Positions 44,828-54,744 of a DNA stretch of 64,000 nucleotides are shown piece after piece (position 1 is the stretch's first letter; the number at the start of each line of letters is the position of its first letter). The position numbers and the translations under genes are program-made. This stretch comes from Dickeya oryzae (GTDB taxonomy: Bacteria; Pseudomonadota; Gammaproteobacteria; Enterobacterales; Enterobacteriaceae). Where the stretch lies: the NCBI RefSeq assembly GCF_009372235.1, contig NZ_SULL01000018.1, positions 62,001 to 126,000 on the forward strand, given 5' to 3'. The notes beneath the pieces are model-generated. The model made no database searches, was not told the origin of the DNA, and saw only the letters and a program-made list of their open reading frames with translations.

Positions 44828-46339
44828 ATGGAAACCGTATCCAATTTCATTCATGGCGAGATTGCGCCCAGTCATAGCGGGCGCACCGCACCGGTATTTA
44901 ATCCTGCGACCGGCGAAGCGATTCGTCAGGTGGCGCTGAGTAGCGCCGACGAGGCAAAACACGCCATCAGCGTAGCCGCAGCGGCTTTCCCCGACTGGGC
45001 GAAGCACTCTCCGTTGCGCCGTGCCCGCATCCTGTTTCGTTTCAAAGCGTTGCTGGAAGAGAATCTGAGTACGCTGGCACGGCAGATTTCCGAAGAGCAT
45101 GGCAAAGTCTACTCTGATGCTGTGGGCGAACTGACCCGTGGGCTGGAAGTGGTGGAATTTGCGTGTGGTATTCCGCATCTGCAAAAAGGTGAGCATTCCG
45201 CCAACGTTGGTACCGGCGTGGACAGCCATTCGCTGATGCAGCCGCTCGGGGTGTGCGTGGGGATCACGCCATTCAATTTCCCGGCGATGGTGCCGATGTG
45301 GATGTTCCCGATTGCGCTGGCTACCGGTAACACCTTTGTCCTCAAGCCTTCGGAGAAAGATCCGTCGCTGTCGCTGATGCTGGCAACACTGCTGAAAGAA
45401 GCGGGCCTGCCGGACGGCGTATTCAATGTCGTGCAGGGCGATAAAGAAGCGGTCGACGTGCTGTTGACCGACCCACGCGTTCAGGCGGTGAGCTTTGTCG
45501 GCTCGACACCGGTGGCAGAGTACATCTATCGCACTGCATCGGCGCATGGTAAACGTTGTCAGGCGCTGGGCGGCGCTAAAAACCACTGCATTTTGATGCC
45601 GGATGCCGACATGGACATGGCGGCCAGCGCGATCCTCGGTGCGGCATTTGGTGCAGCGGGCGAGCGCTGCATGGCGCTGTCGGTGGTGGTTGCGGTCGGT
45701 GATGACACCGCCGAAGCGTTGTGCAGTCGGTTGGAAACGCAGATTGCCGCCATGCGTGTCGGCCCCGGTCTGGTGGACGGCAAAGAAAACGACATGGGGC
45801 CGGTGATTTCAGGCCCACATCGCGACAAGATTAGCGGTTATATTCAAAGCGGCGTCGATCAGGGCGCGACGTTGCGCGTCGATGGCCGTGGGCTTCGTGT
45901 TCCGGGACATGAGCAGGGCTATTTCGTCGGCCCAACGCTGTTTGACCATGTCATGCCAGACATGCAGATCTACCGGGAAGAGATTTTCGGCCCGGTGCTG
46001 TCGGTGGTGCGCGTACCGGATTACCACACCGCGCTGACCCTGATTAACCAGCATGAATACGGCAATGGCACGGCGATATTTACCCGCGACGGCGAAACCG
46101 CCCGCCAGTTTAGTGAAGAGGTGCAGGCAGGGATGGTCGGGATCAACGTACCGATCCCGGTGCCGATGGCGTTCCACAGTTTTGGCGGTTGGAAACGGTC
46201 CATTTTTGGTCCGCTCAATGTACACGGTAACGACGGCGTGCGTTTCTATACCCGAATGAAAACCGTCACCAGTCGTTGGCCTGCCAGCGTGCGTCTGGAA
46301 CAGCACGCCAGCAGCTTTGTAATGCCGACGCTGGAGTAA
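44828..46339 (+). CDS. iolA: Malonate/methylmalonate semialdehyde dehydrogenase
   Basis: IolA is the last step of inositol breakdown, oxidising malonate semialdehyde to acetyl-CoA and CO2 with NAD and CoA. The 503-residue protein is of normal length. VCVGITPFNFPAMVPMWMFP at about 142-161 is the NAD-binding region, and AFGAAGERCMALSVVVAVG at about 270-288 carries the catalytic Cys. As in this CoA-dependent subfamily, the usual general-base Glu is replaced (LGGAKNHCI). VEVQAGMVGINVPIPVPMA-type C-terminus is present. The start at 44828 (METVSNFIHGE) follows AGAGG. It is 27 bp before iolD. Confidence 0.93.
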   Translation: METVSNFIHGEIAPSHSGRTAPVFNPATGEAIRQVALSSADEAKHAISVAAAAFPDWAKHSPLRRARILFRFKALLEENLSTLARQISEEHGKVYSDAVGELTRGLEVVEFACGIPHLQKGEHSANVGTGVDSHSLMQPLGVCVGITPFNFPAMVPMWMFPIALATGNTFVLKPSEKDPSLSLMLATLLKEAGLPDGVFNVVQGDKEAVDVLLTDPRVQAVSFVGSTPVAEYIYRTASAHGKRCQALGGAKNHCILMPDADMDMAASAILGAAFGAAGERCMALSVVVAVGDDTAEALCSRLETQIAAMRVGPGLVDGKENDMGPVISGPHRDKISGYIQSGVDQGATLRVDGRGLRVPGHEQGYFVGPTLFDHVMPDMQIYREEIFGPVLSVVRVPDYHTALTLINQHEYGNGTAIFTRDGETARQFSEEVQAGMVGINVPIPVPMAFHSFGGWKRSIFGPLNVHGNDGVRFYTRMKTVTSRWPASVRLEQHASSFVMPTLE

Positions 46340-46366
46340 TTCCACCTGATTTGCGGGAGCAAAACG

Positions 46367-48298
46367 ATGGACACGTTGAAAATGACCATGGCGCAGGCGC
46401 TGGTCCGGTTTCTCAATCAGCAATACCTTGAGGTTGACGGTGAAGAAACACCGTTGTTTGCCGGGGTGATGACTATTTTTGGGCACGGCAACGTGCTGGG
46501 TATCGGGCAGGCGCTGGAGCAGGATGCCGGACACCTGCAGGTGCATCAGGGCTGTAATGAGCAGGGTATGGCGCACATCGCGGCGGGCTTTGCCAAACAG
46601 CACCGGCGGCGGCGGGTGTACGCGGTGACCACCTCGGTGGGGCCGGGGGCGGCGAATCTGGTGACGGCGGCCGCCACCGCGACGGCCAACCGGATTCCGC
46701 TATTGCTACTGCCGGGGGATCTGTTCGCCAGTCGACAGCCTGACCCGGTGTTGCAGCAAATTGAGCAGTATCACGATGCCACCATCAGCACCAATGATTG
46801 TCTGCGGCCGGTTTCGCGCTACTGGGATCGTATCAGCCGCCCGGAGCAACTGATGAGCGCGCTTGTCAACGCCATGCGGGTGCTGACCGACCCGGCGGAT
46901 ACCGGCACGGTAACGCTGTGTCTGCCGCAGGATGTGCAGGCGGAAGCCTGGGATTACCCGCGGTCGTTCTTCCAGCGGCGGGTGCACCATCTGGAGCGCC
47001 GCCCGCCAGATACCACCCGGCTGGCGCAGGCGGCGGCGTTGCTGGCGCGTAAACGTCGCCCGCTGTTGATCTGCGGCGGCGGTGTACGCTACGCCGGTGC
47101 GCATGAGGCATTTTGCCAGTTTGCGGAACGTTTCAACCTGCCGTTCGGTGAAACCCAGGCGGGCAAGGGGGCGGTGGTCTCGTCGCATCCGCTGAATGTG
47201 GGCGGCATCGGCGTCACCGGCGGGCAGGCTGCCAACCGGCTGGCGGCGCAGGCGGATCTGGTGATTGGCGTCGGCACCCGTCTGACCGATTTCACCACCG
47301 CCTCCAAATCGCTGTTTACGCACCCGGAGGTCGAGTTTTTGCTGCTCAATGTGGCGGAGTTCGACGCGTTCAAGCTGGATGCTACCGCGCTGGTGGCTGA
47401 TGCCCGTGAGGGGCTGACGCAACTGACGCAGGCACTGGCGGCGCAGGGCTATCGCAGTGACTGGGGTGAGGAGATAGCGCAGGCACGCAGCGACTGGCAA
47501 CAAGAGCGCCAGCGGCTGTTTGAGAGGCGTGATGACGACGGGCAGGCGTTGGAAATCGCCGGGCATCTGGAGGCACAACTGGCGGAGTACCGCGAAACTC
47601 TGGGGACCCGTCTGACACAAACCCGGGTGCTGGGGTTGCTCAACGACGCGTTGGAAGATAACGCTATCGTGGTGGGCGCGGCTGGGTCGCTGCCCGGTGA
47701 CCTGCAACGGTTATGGCAGGTGAAAACCTCGGACAGCTATCACCTGGAGTACGGCTACTCCTGCATGGGGTATGAAATCGCAGCAGCGGTGGGGGCGCGG
47801 TTGGCTGCACCACAGCAGCCGGTGTACGCCATGGTAGGGGACGGGTCGTATTTGATGCTGCACAGTGAGCTGCAAACTGCGGTGCAAGAAGGCATCAAGG
47901 TCACCGTGCTGCTGTTCGACAATGCCGGGTTCGGCTGCATCAACAACCTGCAAATGAGTCAGGGGATGGGCAGTTTTTGCACCGAGAACCGGCGGCGTGA
48001 TCAGGGCAGCGGCAAGCTGACTGGCCCGTTGGTCACGGTAGACTTCGCCCGCAACGCCGAGAGTTACGGTTGTCGGGCGTGGACGGTGCGTGATGAGGCA
48101 TCGTTGTTACAGGCGGTGCGCGAAGCGCAGGCACACCCCGGCCCTTGTCTGCTGGATATCAAGGTGCTGCCGAAAACCATGACCCACGGCTACGACGCCT
48201 GGTGGAACACCGGCACCGCGCAAGTCGCGGACAACCCGGCGATTGAAGCCGCCGCGCGTGAGGTGCAGTTGCAGCGCTCGAAGGCCAGACAGTATTAA
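46367..48298 (+). CDS. iolD: 3D-(3,5/4)-trihydroxycyclohexane-1,2-dione hydrolase
   Basis: IolD is a thiamine diphosphate enzyme that opens the ring to 5-deoxy-glucuronate. It is 643 residues. [19 protein letters not shown] at about 61-79 carries the catalytic Glu of the pyrimidine domain, and the central domain begins [20 protein letters not shown]. The cofactor motif [20 protein letters not shown] followed 26 residues later by [10 protein letters not shown] (about 485-520) binds Mg-ThDP. It is the second and last gene of iolA-iolD, with a terminator 50 bp downstream. Confidence 0.94.
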   Translation: MDTLKMTMAQALVRFLNQQYLEVDGEETPLFAGVMTIFGHGNVLGIGQALEQDAGHLQVHQGCNEQGMAHIAAGFAKQHRRRRVYAVTTSVGPGAANLVTAAATATANRIPLLLLPGDLFASRQPDPVLQQIEQYHDATISTNDCLRPVSRYWDRISRPEQLMSALVNAMRVLTDPADTGTVTLCLPQDVQAEAWDYPRSFFQRRVHHLERRPPDTTRLAQAAALLARKRRPLLICGGGVRYAGAHEAFCQFAERFNLPFGETQAGKGAVVSSHPLNVGGIGVTGGQAANRLAAQADLVIGVGTRLTDFTTASKSLFTHPEVEFLLLNVAEFDAFKLDATALVADAREGLTQLTQALAAQGYRSDWGEEIAQARSDWQQERQRLFERRDDDGQALEIAGHLEAQLAEYRETLGTRLTQTRVLGLLNDALEDNAIVVGAAGSLPGDLQRLWQVKTSDSYHLEYGYSCMGYEIAAAVGARLAAPQQPVYAMVGDGSYLMLHSELQTAVQEGIKVTVLLFDNAGFGCINNLQMSQGMGSFCTENRRRDQGSGKLTGPLVTVDFARNAESYGCRAWTVRDEASLLQAVREAQAHPGPCLLDIKVLPKTMTHGYDAWWNTGTAQVADNPAIEAAAREVQLQRSKARQY

Positions 48299-48345
48299 GC
48301 CTGACGGCGCACTGATGTTTTTGGCGATTTTTCTTACCACTGGAG

Positions 48346-48381
48346 CCTGATCGTGTTGCCTGGCACACGATCGGGTCTTTT
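48346..48381 (+). terminator. Rho-independent terminator after iolD
   Basis: CCTGATCGTGT and ACACGATCGGG form a 10-11 bp stem with an eight-base loop, followed by TCTTTTG. It separates iolAD from the iolG operon. The remaining gap up to 48827 holds two operator-like sites and no gene I can support. Confidence 0.85.
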
Positions 48382-48464
48382 GTGCTGCATGCGAATAACG
48401 CATTCGTCGTGTTTTAACCGGTTAACCGAGGCAGGGTAAGCCGGTCATCTCTTCCTGCTTTTTC

Positions 48465-48482
48465 ATGAAATATTTATTTCAT
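48465..48482. promoter_or_regulatory. Candidate IolR operator upstream of iolG
   Basis: ATGAAAT-ATTT-ATTTCAT is a perfect 7-4-7 inverted repeat about 350 bp before iolG. The arms match the iolA-upstream site at 44755-44772. A weaker AATTTC-N10-GAAATT repeat at 48711-48732 lies nearer the iolG start. Confidence 0.5.
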
Positions 48483-48827
48483 TTTAGTCTGACAAACCGA
48501 ACCCTGTAGCGATGAGGTTGGCAAGGGAGCCACATGCACCGCGCAGGTCTCCACTGCCAGTGAGTCGGCTATTCTGACGCACTAATCCCCTGCATTTACT
48601 GGGTTTTTTCCTGCCCTGCAATACGCTGATGACATGACGGCGGTTTCGTGATTTTGCTAACACTATTTTGCTCATATGTCACCAAAATGTTAGCTGGCGC
48701 GCAAAAACATAATTTCCAGTTTTACTGAAATTGAAATAAACGTTTTATTATCTTTACGCTAACAAGCAGAACAGACCCTGACCCCTACAACCAACCAGTG
48801 ATACCCCAGGGTATCGAGGGAGTAGCC

Positions 48828-49814
48828 ATGTTTAACATCGCTTTACTGGGTGCCGGCCGCATTGGCCAGGTTCACGCCGTCAACATCGCCGAACATCGGG
48901 AAACCTGTCTCTATTCGGTGGTGGATCCCAACCCCGCTAACGCGCAGGCGTTGTCTGATAAGTATCAGGCGCGTTTGCAAACCATCGATGAGGCGATGGC
49001 CGACCCGGCGGTACACGCGGTGCTGATTGCCTCCGCCACCGACACCCACGCGGATCTGATTGAGCTGGCCGCCCGCCACGGCAAAGCCATCTTCTGTGAA
49101 AAACCGGTGCATCTGGATATCGCCCGGGTGCGCGACTGCCTGAATGTGGTGGAGCAACAGCAGGTGCCATTGTTCGTCGGGTTTAACCGTCGCTACGACC
49201 CGCAATTTCGTCGGGTGAAGACGCTGGCAGGTGAAGGGCGTATCGGCAAGCCGGAATCACTGATGATTATCTCCCGTGACCCTTCACCGCCGCCTGCCGA
49301 GTATGTGCGTGTGTCCGGCGGCATGTTCCGCGATATGACCATCCACGATTTCGATATGGTGCGTTTCATCATGGGCGAAGAGCCAGTCTCGGTCTTTGCA
49401 CAAGGCAGCAATCTGGTCGACCCGGCTATCGGTGCGGCTGGCGACATTGATACCGCGTTTGTGGTGTTCAAATTTGCCTCCGGTGCGATGGCGACCATCG
49501 TCAACAGTCGTCGTTCCGGTTATGGCTACGACCAGCGGCTGGAACTGCACGGCGAACTCGGCGTGTTGAGCGCGGGCAATATCCGCGAAAACCAGGTGGA
49601 ACACTGGGGCGATGCCGGGTGCCTTGCCGCCAAACCGGAACACTTTTTCCTGCAACGTTACCGCGACGCCTACGCGGCAGAATGGCGTCATTTCGTTGAG
49701 GTGTTGCACGGGCGTACCCGGCCTGAGTGCAGCGGCGTCGACGGTGAGCGGGCGCTGTATCTGGCCGACAAAGCGCTGGAGTCGCTGGCGACAGGGCGTG
49801 CGGTTTCGCTCTGA
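48828..49814 (+). CDS. iolG: Inositol 2-dehydrogenase
   Basis: IolG oxidises myo-inositol to scyllo-inosose with NAD. The 328-residue Gfo/Idh/MocA protein has the Rossmann motif LGAGRIGQVHAVNI at about 6-19, EKPVHLD with the catalytic Lys at about 94, FVGFNRRYDPQF at about 120, and GGMFRDMTIHDFDMVRFI at about 164-181 with the Asp/His pair. The start at 48828 follows GAGGGA. It leads the operon iolG - ABC importer - second iolG-like - iolC - iolE - iolB. Confidence 0.92.
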   Translation: MFNIALLGAGRIGQVHAVNIAEHRETCLYSVVDPNPANAQALSDKYQARLQTIDEAMADPAVHAVLIASATDTHADLIELAARHGKAIFCEKPVHLDIARVRDCLNVVEQQQVPLFVGFNRRYDPQFRRVKTLAGEGRIGKPESLMIISRDPSPPPAEYVRVSGGMFRDMTIHDFDMVRFIMGEEPVSVFAQGSNLVDPAIGAAGDIDTAFVVFKFASGAMATIVNSRRSGYGYDQRLELHGELGVLSAGNIRENQVEHWGDAGCLAAKPEHFFLQRYRDAYAAEWRHFVEVLHGRTRPECSGVDGERALYLADKALESLATGRAVSL

Positions 49815-49918
49815 CACACAACTACAGGGTCTGGCATGGCATCAGACCCTGGCATCACGACATCAATAACAACATGACCTTACCTTTACACCCAACTAAC
49901 TGATGCAGAGACAACACC

Positions 49919-50857
49919 ATGAAAAAGATAACCATCCTGGCCGCCGCGATGGCCTTCACGATGTCGTCCGGTCTGGCGCAGGCACAGAACGAACAGATTG
50001 TATTCAGTACTCCCAACCTGGCGATGCCTTTTGAAGTCCACATGCAACGCACTGCGGTCAAGGCTGCCAAAGAGCTGGGCGTGAACTTGCAGGTGTTGGA
50101 TAGCCAGGGCAGTTCCCCGAAACAGGTGGCCGATCTGGAAAACGCCATCACTCGTGGGGCCCAGGGTTTTATCGTGTCACCGAATGATGTCAACGCGGTG
50201 TCCGGTGCGGTAACGGAAATTCAGGACGCCAAACTGCCGGTAGTCACGCTGGACCGTTCGGTGAAGACCGACAAGAAAGTGCCGCACTTCGGCGCGAATA
50301 ACTACAAAGGTGGTCAGGCGATTGCCGACTTCGTCAAAGCGCGTTTTCCGAACGGTGCCGACATCGTGTTGCTGACCGGTCAGCCGGGGTCGTCATCGAA
50401 CATCGAACGTACGCAGGGTATCCGCGACAGTCTGAAAGCGGGCGGCAGTAAGTACCGTCTGGTGGCGGATCAGACCGGCAACTGGATGCGTTCTGAAGGG
50501 ATGCGCATTGTGGAAAGCGTGCTGCCGTCGCTGCCCAAACGCCCACAGGTGATTTTGTCGGCTAACGACGATATGGCGCTGGGGGCGATTGAAGCGCTGC
50601 AAAGCCAGGGGCTGAAGCCGGGTGATGTCATGGTGACCGGTTTTGACGCCGTACCGGAAGCGCTGGCGCGCGTGCGTGATGGCTGGATGGCGGTGACCGC
50701 TGATCAGCGCCCCGGCTATGCAGTCACGCAAGCGATGACGCAGTTGACCAACAATATTCGCACCAAGTCGGCGATCACCGGGGCGGACTACCCACCGACC
50801 ATGATCAGCAAAGACAACCTGAACGATGCAGAACGTATCGGCGAAGCGGGCAAATAA
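49919..50857 (+). CDS. Inositol/sugar ABC transporter binding protein
   Basis: This is a periplasmic receptor of the pentose/inositol (RbsB-like, group 2) family, 312 residues, with a signal peptide MKKITILAAAMAFTMSSGLA cleaved near AQA. The mature domain has VFSTPNLAMPFEVHMQRTA at about 29, GFIVSPNDVNAVSGAV at about 82, PVVTLDRSV at about 105 and NDDMALGAIEALQSQG at about 216. The context makes myo-inositol the likely ligand, equivalent to IbpA/IolY-type receptors. It is followed by an ATPase and one permease. Confidence 0.88.
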   Translation: MKKITILAAAMAFTMSSGLAQAQNEQIVFSTPNLAMPFEVHMQRTAVKAAKELGVNLQVLDSQGSSPKQVADLENAITRGAQGFIVSPNDVNAVSGAVTEIQDAKLPVVTLDRSVKTDKKVPHFGANNYKGGQAIADFVKARFPNGADIVLLTGQPGSSSNIERTQGIRDSLKAGGSKYRLVADQTGNWMRSEGMRIVESVLPSLPKRPQVILSANDDMALGAIEALQSQGLKPGDVMVTGFDAVPEALARVRDGWMAVTADQRPGYAVTQAMTQLTNNIRTKSAITGADYPPTMISKDNLNDAERIGEAGK

Positions 50858-50913
50858 GCGGACACACCACTCATTCACCGGCCGGGAGGCCGGTGATGAA
50901 GGAGGGCTATCCC

Positions 50914-52461
50914 ATGACTGAACCCTTACTGGCTATTACCGATCTGGCCAAGAATTTCTCCGGCGTCTGGGCGCTGAACAAAGTGCAACTGACGGTGTTA
51001 CCGGGGGAAATCCACGCGTTGCTGGGTGAGAACGGCGCGGGAAAATCCACCCTGCTCAAGGCACTGGCCGGGGCGCAACCCCAGACCAGCGGCGATATCC
51101 GCTTCAACGGTGAGCTGCTGTCACCGCAGGATTCGCCGGTAGCACGGCAAAACCGCGGCATCGTCACCATCTATCAGGAATTCAACCTGCTGCCCAACAT
51201 GACGGTGGCGGAAAACCTATTTCTCGGCCGTGAATTACAGCGCAACCGGCTGTTTGTCGATGCGCAGGCGGTCAATCAGGAAGCCCGCACGGTACTGGAG
51301 TACCTGCAATTGAACATATCGCCGACCACGCAAGTGGCGCGGCTGAGCGTGGCGCAGCAACAGATGGTGGAAATCGCCCGTGCACTGACGCTGAATGCCC
51401 GCCTGATTGTGATGGATGAACCCTCCGCCGCGCTGAGCGACAGCGAGGTCGAGAGCCTGCACCGGGTGGTACGTGAACTCAAAGCGCGTGGTGTCAGCGT
51501 GATTTATGTCACGCACCGGTTGCATGAGGTGTTCCAACTGTGCGACCGCTTTACCGTCTTGCAGGATGGCCGTTACACCGGTTCCGGCAATGTGGCCGAC
51601 ATCGATGTGGCGGGCATCATCCGCATGATGGTCGGGCGCGATGTGGTGTTTACCCGTCGTCCGCCATCAGAAACCCATCATCAGGACAAGCCGGTGCGGC
51701 TGGCCGTGAAGGGGCTGTGCCGGGAAAAACCACCGCTCGACCCGCACGGTATCGCGCTCGATAGCATCGGTTTTCAGGTGCACGAGGGCGAGATCCTGGG
51801 GATCGCCGGGCTGGTGGGCGCCGGGCGTACCGAGGTGGCGCGCTGCCTGTTCGGCGCTGACCCGTTTACCTCCGGCGAGTTCTGGCTCGACGGACAGCCT
51901 TATCACCCGGTCGATCCGCTGCACGCGCTGGATCAAGGCATCGCGCTGGTACCGGAGGATCGCAAAAAAGAGGGTGCCGTGCTGGGGCTGTCTATCCGCA
52001 ATAACCTGTCGCTTTCCAGCCTGTCGTCACTGTTGCGCTGGCGCTACTTCGTCGATACCCGCCGTGAGGACGACCTGATTGAATCTTACCGGCAGGCGTT
52101 GCGCATCAAGATGGTGGACAGCGAGCAGGAGGTGCGCAAGCTCTCTGGCGGCAACCAGCAGAAAGTGATTCTGGCGCGCTGTATGGCGCTCAACCCCCGG
52201 GTGTTGATTGTCGATGAGCCGACGCGCGGCATCGATGTCGGCACCAAGTCCGAAGTGCATCAGGTGCTGTTCGATATGGCAAAACGCGGCGTGGCGGTGA
52301 TCGTGATTTCTTCCGACCTGCCAGAGGTGATGGCGATTTCCGATCGCATCATCACGTTGAGCGAAGGCCGGATGACCGGCGAACTGCACGGCGATGACGC
52401 TACGGAAGAGCGGCTGATGACCCTGATGGCCATCTGCCATGACGCACAACAGGCCGCATAA
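50914..52461 (+). CDS. Inositol/sugar ABC transporter ATP-binding protein
   Basis: This 515-residue ATPase has two nucleotide-binding domains in one chain, as in RbsA/XylG/IatA transporters. Domain one has Walker A GENGAGKSTLLKAL at about 38 and Walker B LIVMDEPSAAL at about 165. Domain two has GLVGAGRTEVARCLFG at about 293 (degenerate Walker A), LSGGNQQKVILARCM at about 405 and LIVDEPTRGIDVGTK at about 427. The start at 50914 follows AAGGAGGG. It is presumed to power inositol uptake with its neighbours. Confidence 0.9.
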   Translation: MTEPLLAITDLAKNFSGVWALNKVQLTVLPGEIHALLGENGAGKSTLLKALAGAQPQTSGDIRFNGELLSPQDSPVARQNRGIVTIYQEFNLLPNMTVAENLFLGRELQRNRLFVDAQAVNQEARTVLEYLQLNISPTTQVARLSVAQQQMVEIARALTLNARLIVMDEPSAALSDSEVESLHRVVRELKARGVSVIYVTHRLHEVFQLCDRFTVLQDGRYTGSGNVADIDVAGIIRMMVGRDVVFTRRPPSETHHQDKPVRLAVKGLCREKPPLDPHGIALDSIGFQVHEGEILGIAGLVGAGRTEVARCLFGADPFTSGEFWLDGQPYHPVDPLHALDQGIALVPEDRKKEGAVLGLSIRNNLSLSSLSSLLRWRYFVDTRREDDLIESYRQALRIKMVDSEQEVRKLSGGNQQKVILARCMALNPRVLIVDEPTRGIDVGTKSEVHQVLFDMAKRGVAVIVISSDLPEVMAISDRIITLSEGRMTGELHGDDATEERLMTLMAICHDAQQAA

Positions 52462-52471
52462 CGGAGATACC

Positions 52472-53512
52472 ATGAGCATGCAGCAACCCTTATCCCGTAT
52501 TAAATTGCCGACGCCGACCAACGGCCGGGGACGTATCGACCCGATCGCCTTCTTCGAGCGTTTCGGTGTGTTGATTTTCATGATCCTGCTGCTGATCTTT
52601 TTCCAGTCGCAGAACAGCAACTTCCTGACGGAACGCAACATCACCAACATTCTTACTGAGGTGTCTATCTACGGCATCATGGCGGTGGGGATGACCTTCG
52701 TGATCCTGACGGCGGGCATCGATCTGTCGGTCGGGTCGATTCTGGCGGTGTGTGCCATGACCGCCGCCTATGTGATCAAAGGCGATAACTTCACCACGGT
52801 GGATGCACAAGCCTGGGGCGGCATGAGCTGGCTGGTGGGGATCGGCATCTGTCTGGCGATAGGCACGATCATCGGTTTTCTGCACGGCCTGGGTGTTACC
52901 CGCCTGCGGTTATCACCGTTCATCGTCACGCTGGGCGGCATGACCATCTGGCGTGGTCTGACGCTGGTCATCAACGACGGCGCGCCTATCGCCGGGTTTG
53001 ATCCTGGCTACCGTTGGTGGGGCCGTGGTGAATTGCTCGGCGTCTCCATCCCTATCTGGATCTTCGCGTTGGTAGCGCTGATAGGCTGGCTGGCGCTGCA
53101 TAAAACCCGCTGGGGACGCTTCGTGTATGCCATCGGCGGTAATACCGAAGCGGCACGACTGGCCGGGGTTAACGTGCAGCGGGTACTGGTCAGCGTTTAC
53201 GTGGTGATCGGCGCGCTGGCGGGGCTGGCCGGTTTTATTCTCAGCGCGCGCTTAGGCAGCGCCGAGGCGGTGGCCGGTATCTCGTTCGAACTGCGGGTGA
53301 TTGCGTCGGTGGTGATTGGCGGCACCTCGCTGATGGGGGGGTACGGGCGTATCAGCGGCACCATTATCGGTTCCGTCATTATGGGGATCCTGATTAACGG
53401 GCTGGTGCTGATGAATGTCTCGGCCTACTACCAGCAGATCATCACCGGGCTGATTATTGTGCTGGCAGTGGCGTTCGATACCTACGCCAAAAGCCGACGC
53501 GGCGCACTCTGA
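52472..53512 (+). CDS. Inositol/sugar ABC transporter permease
   Basis: This 346-residue inner-membrane permease of the RbsC/IatP family has about 9-10 membrane helices. Landmarks are GIMAVGMTFVILTAGIDLSVGS at about 79-99 (family ITxGIDLSVGS), GLGVTRLRLSPFIVTLGGMT at about 143 and YAIGGNTEAARLAGVNV at about 222, plus VVIGGTSLMGGYGRISGTII at about 281. It lies 10 bp after the ATPase gene. The start at 52472 is preceded by ACGGAGA. The first listed landmark is abbreviated. Confidence 0.9.
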   Translation: MSMQQPLSRIKLPTPTNGRGRIDPIAFFERFGVLIFMILLLIFFQSQNSNFLTERNITNILTEVSIYGIMAVGMTFVILTAGIDLSVGSILAVCAMTAAYVIKGDNFTTVDAQAWGGMSWLVGIGICLAIGTIIGFLHGLGVTRLRLSPFIVTLGGMTIWRGLTLVINDGAPIAGFDPGYRWWGRGELLGVSIPIWIFALVALIGWLALHKTRWGRFVYAIGGNTEAARLAGVNVQRVLVSVYVVIGALAGLAGFILSARLGSAEAVAGISFELRVIASVVIGGTSLMGGYGRISGTIIGSVIMGILINGLVLMNVSAYYQQIITGLIIVLAVAFDTYAKSRRGAL

Positions 53513-53529
53513 CAGTGGGAGTGACAGTC

Positions 53530-54663
53530 ATGAAACAGGTTCGAATCGGCCTTATCGGCACCGGTTACATCGGCCGCGCTCATGCCATCGCTTATGCGCA
53601 GGCACCAGTGGTGTATCCCCTTAAAGGGCAACTGGTGCGTGACATGCTGGCGGAAGTCTCGCCAGCGCTGGCAGAGCAACGCGCGCGTGAGATGGGGTTT
53701 GCCCGTTTCACCGGTGACTGGCAGGAACTGGTGGCTGACCCGGCCATCGACGTGGTGGATATCTGCGCGCCTAACTTTTTGCACCAGACCATGGCGATGG
53801 CGGCGATTCGCCACGGCAAACACGTCTATTCGGAAAAACCGCTGGCGCTGAATGCCGCCGAAGCACGCGAGATGGTGGATGCCGCGCGTCAGGCGGGGGT
53901 GAAAACGTTGGTCGGGTTTAACTACATGAAAAACCCGGCGGCACAGCTGGCGAAAGAGATTATCGCCCGCGGTGAAATCGGCGAGGTGACCCATTTCTAC
54001 GGCACCCACAACGAAGACTATCTGGCCGACCCGAACAAACCGGCGGACTGGCACTGCTTCCGGCACACCGCCGGGTTAGGTGCACTGGGCGACGTGGGCG
54101 CGCACATCGTCAATATGGCCCACTACCTGGTGGGCGAGATCGCCGAGGTGTGCGGCGATTTGCACACGGTGGTGCCGCAGCGGCCGGTGAGTGCCGGGAG
54201 TGCGGATCGGGTCACGGTGGAAAACGAGGATCAGGCTCATGCCATGGTGCGTTTCGCCAGCGGCGCACGCGGGGTGATCGAAGCCTCGCGGGTGGCCTGT
54301 GGCCGCAAAATGGGGCTGAGTTATGTCGTTACCGGCACCCGTGGTGCCATCAGTTTTACCCAGGAGCGGATGGCGGAACTGAAGCTCTATCGGCATGACG
54401 ACCCGGTAAACCGGCAGGGGTTCCAAACCTTGTTGATTGGGCCGCAGCACCCGGAATACGCCGCGTTTTGCGCCAGCGCCGGGCATGGTATCGGCTTTAA
54501 CGATCAGAAAACCGTCGAGGTACGCGATCTTATCGACGGCATCGCCGCCGACCAGCCACTGTGGCCCGATTTTGAAGAAGGCTGGCGAGTCTCCCGGGTG
54601 TTGGACGCGATTGTGTTGTCGCATCAGGCTGCGCGCTGGGTGGCGGTACATGAGGTGGGATAA
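53530..54663 (+). CDS. Second inositol dehydrogenase-like Gfo/Idh/MocA protein
   Basis: This 377-residue oxidoreductase has the NAD motif LIGTGYIGRAHAIAYAQ at about 8-24, EKPLALN with catalytic Lys at about 103, GFNYMKNPAAQLAKEII at about 130 and GALGDVGAHIVNMAHYLVGE at about 180-199 with the Asp/His pair. It is longer than IolG and resembles inositol-locus dehydrogenases acting on other inositol isomers such as scyllo-inositol, but the substrate is not determined. It is 17 bp after the permease gene. Its TAA stop is the first of four in tandem GTGG(G/A)ATAA repeats. Confidence 0.82.
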   Translation: MKQVRIGLIGTGYIGRAHAIAYAQAPVVYPLKGQLVRDMLAEVSPALAEQRAREMGFARFTGDWQELVADPAIDVVDICAPNFLHQTMAMAAIRHGKHVYSEKPLALNAAEAREMVDAARQAGVKTLVGFNYMKNPAAQLAKEIIARGEIGEVTHFYGTHNEDYLADPNKPADWHCFRHTAGLGALGDVGAHIVNMAHYLVGEIAEVCGDLHTVVPQRPVSAGSADRVTVENEDQAHAMVRFASGARGVIEASRVACGRKMGLSYVVTGTRGAISFTQERMAELKLYRHDDPVNRQGFQTLLIGPQHPEYAAFCASAGHGIGFNDQKTVEVRDLIDGIAADQPLWPDFEEGWRVSRVLDAIVLSHQAARWVAVHEVG

Positions 54664-54690
54664 GTGGAATAAGTGGAATAAGTGGGATAA
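54655..54690 (+). repeat. Four 9-bp tandem repeats at a stop codon
   Basis: GTGGGATAA, GTGGAATAA, GTGGAATAA and GTGGGATAA follow without gap from 54655. The first copy provides the stop codon of the second iolG-like gene, and each further copy repeats an in-frame TAA. Confidence 0.9.
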
Positions 54691-54744
54691 CCGTCGGGCC
54701 GACGTGTTGTCGATTTCCCTTTTTGGCTGACAGGAATGGACGTA

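Noticed and set aside
48484-48675. 63-codon minus-strand frame between iolD and iolG
   Set aside because: No ribosome site or homologue, and it overlaps operator-like sites for the iol genes.
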